This document shows, piece by piece, positions 41,301-50,300 of a DNA stretch of 64,000 bases (the first letter of the stretch is position 1; the number at the start of each line of letters is the position of its first letter). The stretch is from Aphelenchoides besseyi. Lineage: Eukaryota; Nematoda; Chromadorea; Rhabditida; Aphelenchoididae. Location of the stretch: contig JAMPIQ010000002.1 in the NCBI GenBank assembly GCA_024699855.1, forward strand, positions 5,022,001 through 5,086,000. Direction: 5' to 3'. The position numbers and the translations under genes were made by a program. The notes beneath the pieces were generated by a model, which saw nothing but the letters and a program-made list of their open reading frames with translations, searched no databases and was not told the origin of the DNA.

Positions 41301-44300
41301 CAATTTTCGAGTTGTTAGTCAAAACGAGATTGGAAGATCGAAGCCGAGTACGATCGTCGATGTGACAACCAAATCGGGATCAGAAAGCGATGAATCAGAA
41401 ATTAACGCAACAGCTACCGCCATCATTCCTCAGGCTGATCAGCCATTTGAAGCTCCGACTTTGACACGAATGAAAGATGGTGTTCAACTTACGTGGAAAG
41501 CAATTGAAAAAGTCAAATTGTACGCAATCGAAAGACGAAAAGCTGGTGAGAAGACGTGGATGAAAATCGGTCAAACGAGTCACACGAGTTTTGTTGACAG
41601 AACAATTACACCGACAGCTGGTTGTTCTTATCGAGTTGTTGTCAATTTGGAAAACTCAACAATGAAAGTTAGTGTGCCAGTAACCGACGACGATTCTTTG
41701 GAAACAACGGAATTTATCGAGGAAACATCTACGGTCGATCCGGCAAAAGATTATGTGCTGGCTAAAAGTTCGAACAAAAATCTTGATGTTGTAGAAAAGA
41801 AAACGTCCGTTGACAAAGTTCCGACAGATGACATCGTTGAACTACCTAAACAGTCGAATACTTCTGTTATGATGGAAGAGAAAAATCTCACAGCAAGCAA
41901 ATCCAAGGAAGACAACATTGACGATGAAATTAGTTCTATTGCTCTCTCGAGAAAATCAGAATCCAAAAGTAGCGTAGAGATGGTCGCTGAAGTCAAAGAT
42001 GCACGTTTATTTGAGTCCGATGAACTTCCTCAATCCATTGTAACAAATCAAAACGAAAAGAATGTTAAGTCAACAGGTAGATTAGCTTGTTCTTTATGTT
42101 TGTATTAAATAATTTAGATGCAACAGTACCAATCAAGATTAGTTCTTTGGAAGTTTTACAAGTTAACGACGATTCCATTCAACTCCAATGGGCTGCTGCT
42201 ATTCATCGCCCTTCGTTCAAAGGTTTCGTTGTCGAGAAGTACTCGAATTCGTTTGGCCAATGGCAATGTGTTGCCAAATGTACGGAGCCAATAACCAAAA
42301 TTAGTGGACTTAGCCAAACTGAGACTTACAAATTTCGAGTTGCAAGCGAATCAACGAATGGAATCATGAGTGATTTCGTTGAAGCTGCACCAGTGCATTT
42401 GACAGTAAGAAACAAAAGAACAAGTAAACCCAAAGGTAATTACTTATTTGTGTATTGTTGTTAACTGTATGTTTCAGAAGACAAGAAATTGTCTGAGATC
42501 ACCGATCTTGAGGTCCTTTCAACAGATAACGATTGTGTTGAGTTGATTTGGGTAACCGAGAGCAGTGGTCAACCGCGTACTTTTATTGTCGAAGGATGTC
42601 GAATGGACGATGGCGATGAAGGCGAATGGATACCGATGAGTCGTACAACCGACATGCGAGCAAAAATTTGCAATTTGGATCAAAATGTCGATTATCGTTT
42701 TCGTGTTTTGACAGAAGACTCAACGGGCAAACGATCGGAAGCCTCGATTAGCAAACTGGTACATGTGCCTGGCCGTCGTAAGTTTTATGTTTTTTATTTG
42801 TACATGAAACAAAACAAAACGATATAATTCTGACAAATTTTGCATGAAATAGTAGAGGTGGTATGGTATGCAAATAAAATGCACGTGAATGTCTAGAAAA
42901 AAGGCGATTAAAGGTATTGCTCGTGTAATGAGATACATGCTGAATTGATAATGCCCGCAGTTGAACGTAAAAAGCAGAAAATTTGTGAATTATTAATCCT
43001 CCTAAAACTTAAAATTACAAAACATACGAGCAGGAAGAATGCAAACCTTATTCTGTTCCTGAGCTTGTTCATCCTGTGCCACTTTGATGAAGTTGTCAAC
43101 TAAAATTGTTTGTTTGGACGCACTGTAGAGCAAAAACTGACCGATAATTGTGATGGGAAGTGCAAGTACCTACAAAAGTTTATATACAAAAGTATTAAGA
43201 GGAACAAGAAAGTTGTCTCAAATTCATTTCAACTTACGAGAACTCCGCACATGATCGCTGCCGATGCTAAAAATGAATGTTTGTTGTCGTTCTGCTCTAA
43301 AAATCATACCGATGATCTTTCCGAGCGTCGTTGCAGGTACTGAAATTAATGTTCTTTACTCTAAAAGCTAGTTGCTTCTTGCCCGAGTCGCCGTATCCAA
43401 CAGTAGTCACTAAATGTGGAGATAAATAACCGATAAAAAGAGTTAACCTACTTGTTACCAGACACCACCTAAAAACACATTGTCTGTATGTTGTATTTAC
43501 ATATTGACTGCCAACTACAACCGCAGCTTTCGAACTGCAGAGTAGTAATCAGCAGTCGATTTGTAAATACAAAAAACAAATGATGTGCTTCGTACCAATA
43601 GGCCGCAGGTATGGACGTAAAACTCGAGTTTTCTTCATCTTTTTCCAAGAAATAGATCTGCAAAGTAAATGAATTCCACGTATCAGTTATCGACACCAAC
43701 CATTGTTGAAAAGAATACAACTCCCGTACACAACACAACACCCATCATCTAAAGCGATTGTTGAAATATAAGCAAAATCGTCAACCTGTAGTTGTTTTTG
43801 GCTTCTTTTTAGCGTCATTCCAAACGTCTGAAGACCACTGGAGAAGCGGCCCAATTTGATGATTCGAATAACTGAAATTACTCAATACGCATTGCACGAC
43901 CTTTCAAATTCACCTCTCAAAACTCGTAAAATCCGAACAACCAAAAATGCCCATCTCAGATCACGTAGCATACGATCATCGACACCACATAACGTTAATA
44001 GCAACTCCAAGTAGAAAGGTAGAATTGCTAAACAACGTCAACAATTACATCGAAACAACTCGTTTACCTAATAAGTCCACAAGATTCAACGCTCGCAATG
44101 CGAAGCGTATCTTTCGCGGTGCTGCAAACATCCTTAGACAATATTCCACTGTAAAGAACGCTATGCATATCCTCTCTGTGAATACAAACGCCGGGTGTTC
44201 AACGCGCATTTCCTCGATAAAATTAACCAAAATGACGGTTCCATTTTGCAGAACAATCGGGTCACTGCGAGGTGGCATATGCTGAACAACTCTAAACAAA

Positions 44301-47300
44301 ATTTCTGTTTGGTATTCACCATTGTATTTACTGGAATTCAGGGATTGTGCCAAATGATAGGCCCATTACGCTAATTGCTACAAAAAGCGTCGAAGAAAGT
44401 TCGAACGCTTTAGCTTGAAATGAAGAACCGCTAAAGATATACATGTCAGAATATGTAGTTTCAACATAACACTTACGGTCTTTCTAAGAACGTCCACATC
44501 CTTCTTCTTAACTGTCCAAAAATTAGGTTATTAAACGTCGTATCGTCGATGCGTTCTCCCTGTGGTTCTTCGCTTTTCTCTTTTGGAACAATTTCCGAGC
44601 AACAGGAAGCAACGTAGGTTGACGGTATTCTCCAAAATTCAAGTTCTGATAGAAAGGCCGATGGACAACATTCACTGGGTCGATGCACAACACCGGTCGC
44701 ATAATATTGATAAATGGGTTCGAAGGCTTGAGGTGATCGTTGAAAGAAGTACTGGTTCTCGTCGCTAAAATACGCATCAGCAACCTACAAATCTAATCAA
44801 CAAACTGATGCATTCGATTTACCTTAAGACGAGCTTCGTGTTTCAATTGCACGAATTTGGTAAGAAACCCGTTCAGATGATCGGCTCGAAGAAGTGCGTC
44901 TACGAGAAGCACAAATAACTGACCGCCAATGTTCAAACGCAAAAACTCGGGTTCTTCATCGGAGTTGCGTTTACGTGGGAAGATTTGCTAAACAAACGAT
45001 GAACATTACCGGAAACGCTAAATAACCTGAAAACTGTCAACACCGTTCTGGTAGATCTCGTCGAGCATTCTTCCATTATGACGTTCTGCATGGCACATTG
45101 CATCAGTCTTACGCAACGGAATCAACCGCTTTTTGTGCTGATTTGCAGCGCTTGCGATCATATTGGACGTTCTGGAATCAACGGGTAACGTGCGGAATGC
45201 CTGACGCATAGTCCAAATTTATAAAATGAAAATGAGAAAACATCTCTTATTTTGCTTCGTTTATATACGCTCGTTTTATATTCGAGATCAAAACCAACCC
45301 CGGTTTCAGACATGTTAAGGAAATACTTGCGCATGTCATTCTCTTGCAAGTCGACTAGAACACCGGAAGATTGCGTGATAGTGGAGTCTTGTATCAAGAA
45401 TAAACACCGAAAACTCTGAGCTTTCAGATGGAAAAAACGAGAGTGCGTGTGGAATTCCGTTTCGGATTAACTTGTAGACGTATGATGAAGTTGTCAACGA
45501 ATGGCGAAGTTGGTTAGCATCAAACAAATCGACGAAGCTCGTCAAGGATTCCCATGCGCCTCGATTATGCCACACCCACCAAGGAAAATCGTTTCGATTC
45601 GGCAGTCTAACGGAACAGCGGACTCCACAGCGGATAATGTTCAACCGCCCGCCTGCGGACGTCCGTCCAACAGTGCCAGAAAATGCGCGTATTAACGCGC
45701 CTGTTCTCTTCACTTGTCCAACTTAAACGTGTTTGTACTCGACAACATGAGGTAAACGGCTGTTTAGTTTCTATTTCAATCAAATTGACACAAATTTCGA
45801 GGAACTTTTTTCTTGACAAGTGGCTTCAACGACACTAAGTTCATACCGCAACTAGTCACTTCAACGTCAACTCTGACCTCCGGATCGTCATCACACGTCT
45901 AACTGCCTCAAGATTGATGAGTTTGATGTGCGAACGAAAATCTTTTGATTTGGACCGCAAAAGCGAAAATTTTGTTCGAATGGTCAGTTTTAGTCAACAG
46001 ATGAAATTCAATTGACAACCAACTACATGAACACGCTTATTGCATTTGTACGGAACGGCAAACAATAACAAATTGAGCGAATTGTGGGAACGAAACTTTT
46101 GGCTTATACACAAACCTGATGTCCTACCTAAACTATGTTCTCAGTAGAAATATTCTTTAGCATCGGTAATTTCCGGACAAAAGCACGCTCAACGAACCGA
46201 CTTGACTGTTGAGTTCTTAGTCTTCGCGTTTAACGATCTTAATCGCATCGTTAATCCAATGTCATTGCAAGACGACAAATTTTGTTTGTTTTCAAAAAGA
46301 TCGCCTTTGAGTTCTCGAGTACATTTGCTTTTGTAATCGACGGCCAAATGTTTGCGTTTTGAATCGGGCGGTTTGAAAATCATCGAATCGACGTCCCGAC
46401 AGTTAGTAACGAGAAAACTCTTCTGAAATGTGGAGACCCATCCACTTAACAGAATGATTTCGTTTGAATCATTTGTGTGGAGCATGTACACTACCGGAGG
46501 ATCGTTCAAACTTTCGGAGAAAGTTTCCCACCGACTAGGAAACACGTAAACCCACCCAACAATGCTCATTCCACGAATTTGAACGTGAGTTTCGAAAGGA
46601 ACATTAAGTCGATAGTTTGTCCATGAAATAACCGAAGAAACATCCGATTGGCAGAAAACAACATGAGTTGAAAGGGCGATTTAAGAACAAACGAAAAACG
46701 GAAGAACAATAAAACACATCGGAAATAAATTCCACGATATGCGAAATACGTTTTTGGTGCACAATTACGCGCATCCAATGGATTCGTCGGTTTTTACTGC
46801 TCTTGACTTGTGGTCTTCGACTTGAGAACAGATATCGTGAGAAATGCCAACAAGTAAGGTGTCATATACGAGTATTTTGCGGGCATTTTTTAATTTCAAA
46901 TCTCCTGATATTGTACGAAGAACATTCGATAGCTGTGAAAACAGAACCACATTGTGTAATAGATGTGTTTTAACGATAAAGTGCCGTGTGTTAAGATTGT
47001 TTGATAGCACTCAAAAATGCTTCTTACACCAAAGTTTGTCGTTTTAAACGAACCCGAAAAGCGGCCGAACGCCGTTGGTGGCTCCCGGAATACGTGGAAT
47101 GGTGGCTATTGATTAGTTCGACTGTTTAGCAGAACTTATGATCAAAGTCGTAATTGGTTGATTGTCGCAAGAGTTATGTAGACTTGAACATGAGCAGAGA
47201 ACGGAAAAGAGTGAAAGGACGTCGCTTTCGAGAACTCACTTCTTACAATCATCATATGTTACCCCGGAAATGATCCCGACAAAATGGCGGATGTTTCTTC

Positions 47301-50300
47301 GCTCTTACAATAATAAGAGTTGTGCATTTTAAATCACAGTTCTTACGTGTTCTCTTTTCGACCAGGTTTCGTCGTGACATGACAGTTAACGAAAAACAAC
47401 CTCCTCTTGTCGCTTCACATACATAATTTCTGGTCACATAACGACCAAATGAAAGCTCCTTAACACCCAAGCTTCTCGAGAGAATCAAGAGTACAAAATG
47501 CATTCCACGAACGATCGACACCGAAAACAGATCCAGACCTCCGGCTATCTTCTAGTTCAATTGCCTTCAAATGTGAATATCCAAATTAGCTATATCTCCA
47601 CCATCAATTAGCAATTAGCTAAATTTAATGTCATTACAAGTGATGTCGAATGTTGTTTTCGACCTTTACTTTCAACACCTTGTTTAGTCATCAGTTCTCA
47701 AGTTTCAAGTTTGTTGGTCCAAGAGAAAGGTGTGGTATTCGTCGAATTGAAATTCTAATTTTGACCACGTGCTGCAACCGTTCTTCACACAAAATCATGT
47801 TGGGCCGATATTGGGCACTCAACGGAATCAGGACTCACCCTTTCATAGCGATTGGCATTCCGCGCTTTGAAGCGCTTCAGTTTAAAGACCAACTAGTAAA
47901 TGAGAAAGGAAAAGAAATTCGGAGTTTCTGTCTGTCAACCAAAACTCGGAATAGTTCCGTTTACAAGATGGTAGTGCTCAAAAGAGAACAATACATTTTG
48001 CTTGCCTTTAACAACCGGATCGCCTACACGTCTCTTTTATTTGACACCTTTGCTTGTTCTCCATTTACGTCGGCATCGTGCCAAAGTCTTCGAACAGCAC
48101 AATTCCGTTCCGGAAGCAATTTCAAACTCCCGCCTTCCAAAGTTTCAAGCACGTCAAAATCCATGGATCGACTACATTTCAACGATTAAGCAGTCGACCG
48201 AGTTGGTTTGTTGGTTCGACCGATCTCTCCAATAATTCACACGTCAGTCGAATGCGATCAATTTGATCGGCCTCCTACGGTTTGCTGCTCTTGAACTCAT
48301 CCATAAGTTTACATCAAATGAAATAACCGTACGAATTCAGGCTTGTTGATAGTAAGTGCAAGAGTAAAGAGAAGATAGTGATGCGTGTGAACAAAACGTG
48401 CGCAATCAGTTTCTAACTTACATTGTAGGCATTTTGATCGCAAACGGTTAAAGAACAAAATACAAATTTTATGGCAAAGTCATGGGCGAAAAGTTCTGAA
48501 ACGAAGTCGCTCATTTCGAGCGTCAAGTGGGCCGATGAGATGAACACGAATTCACGAACGATAAAATCGACAGGCTGTGTCCCTAATTTCCAGACAAAAT
48601 CCCCGAGCCATTAAACGAGACTTCTGCCTTCGGAACGGCAAGAGAAACGGAATTGTCAACTTTGAGGCAAAACGTCATTTGCCTAAACGAACAAAAACCT
48701 CGCAACAGACAATTGCATTACCCCAATCAACGGCGACCTAAACACAATGCAAAGAAAACGTCCAAACCGCAATCACCTGTTGCTTTTAGCGAAATTAAAG
48801 GAAAAGGTCAGAGGCCCCCGAGTAAGATTTTCGTTTATCCCAATTGTACAAATTAGTCAGAACAAAAAAACAAAATGTGTCGCAGTAGCTCTTGTCTTTT
48901 TACCGTTGGATTTGTCGTTTGACGGCACGGCCGAGCATAGACCGCGAGTCGGGGAATTGGGTTACCGACAGAGAACGTACTTTTAAGTCTTCTAGTTGTA
49001 CGGAAAGTCAGAAAGTCGAAACGCATTTCCGCAACGATCGCAATTAGCGAGCAGCTCAAAAACGAACAGAAAAGCGAGTTGTTGCCCCCGAAGAATTTCG
49101 AGTCCACATCCACGATTCAAATGCATGAAAATCCGAACCGCCACTTCGGTCGCAAAAGTGCCCAAGGCGTCGAAGTTCGACGATGAACGTTCAAGTGTCA
49201 AATAAAAGTCAACCGAGCAGAAAAATTAAAATTTACTTTTCACTTTGAGTCATTCAACTTTTCCGTTAGGTCCGTTTAAGGGAAACAACGAACTCGAATG
49301 ACGTTGACAGAAAAGCAACATACCTGTGGGTGGATTTAAGTGATCTTAAGTCAAATAGCATGTTTGGGATGTGTAGTTCAAAGTTCGAATAACAACTTTC
49401 ATTTTCGTCTCAGTGATTTCGAGAATAAGCGGAAGTTTGGCGTTCAAATATAAACACAAAAATGAAAACCCAAAAATGGATGAGCAAAGTCTATTGGCTG
49501 TCGCCGAATCCATCAGTCTCGTTCACACATCTTTCGGAAACACCTGTCAAATACACGACTTCGTTTTTAATGTTCTCGAAACCGGAGACGCCAATGGCTC
49601 GGAACATTCAAAAATTCTCGACTTGTTTTCGTGTATCGAAATTTTACATTTCTCAACGAACTCGACTTGCGATTTCGCACTCGGAATTGTGAATGTTTCA
49701 GAAATAGACACAGTGCCGTTGAAGCTCGTTCAGCCGCTAATCAACGTGGACGTGGAGAGCGGAGACGAAGAGGACGTTGTGCTCAGTTGTCGATTCGTGA
49801 ACATCCCAACCGATGCGATAATTACATGGTGAGTTGAAACAATCTACTATACAAGTCTCGTGTTAATTTTCAGGTCAAAAGATGGTCGACCGATTAGCAG
49901 CGCCGGACGTCGTAAATTTGCAAGTGAGATCGATGCTACTGGAGTAGCAATATTGCGAATTCGAGATCCCACAAACTCAGATATTGGTGGATACAAATGC
50001 ACAATTGCACATAAGGGTGTTGAACAGTCGAGCGAAAGCCAATTGAACGTTCGACCACGTATCGCGAACAAACGGTTGGATGTTGACGAGTCAACAAACT
50101 CTAAAGATCGACAGAAACAATCAACTGAAGAAGACGAGTTTATTCGGAAACGTACACGTAAACGACTGATAGAAGAAGATGATGAGCAGATTGAACCGTT
50201 GCGCTTCTTACACGAACTTCATGACGATGAAGTTACCATTGGAGATTCGGCAACCTTCTCGATTGCTTATCATTCCGCGGTGGTTCCGGAAATTGAATGG

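Larger units (their letters stand above)
42778..49701 (+). other. 6.9 kb intron of the titin-like gene hosting exp-2
   Basis: The donor CGTC|GTAAGT at 42778 (phase 1) pairs with the acceptor tgtttcag before 49702 (phase 1). Inside lie exp-2 on the minus strand (43002-45334), a minus-strand open frame near 46190-46680, and a plus-strand frame at 47650-48189 that I do not trust. No protein-kinase motifs (VAIK, HRDLKPEN, DFG, APE) are readable on either strand. Confidence 0.6.

Noticed and set aside
47650..48189. 179-codon plus-strand open frame
   Set aside because: It is rich in Phe, Ser, Arg and Cys with no domain or flanking gene structure. I regard it as a chance frame in AT-rich intron, though it is long enough to deserve a search.
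42778..49701. Titin-type kinase domain expected between the Fn3 and Ig arrays
   Set aside because: I looked for the glycine loop, VAIK, HRDLKPEN, DFG and APE motifs on both strands and saw none.
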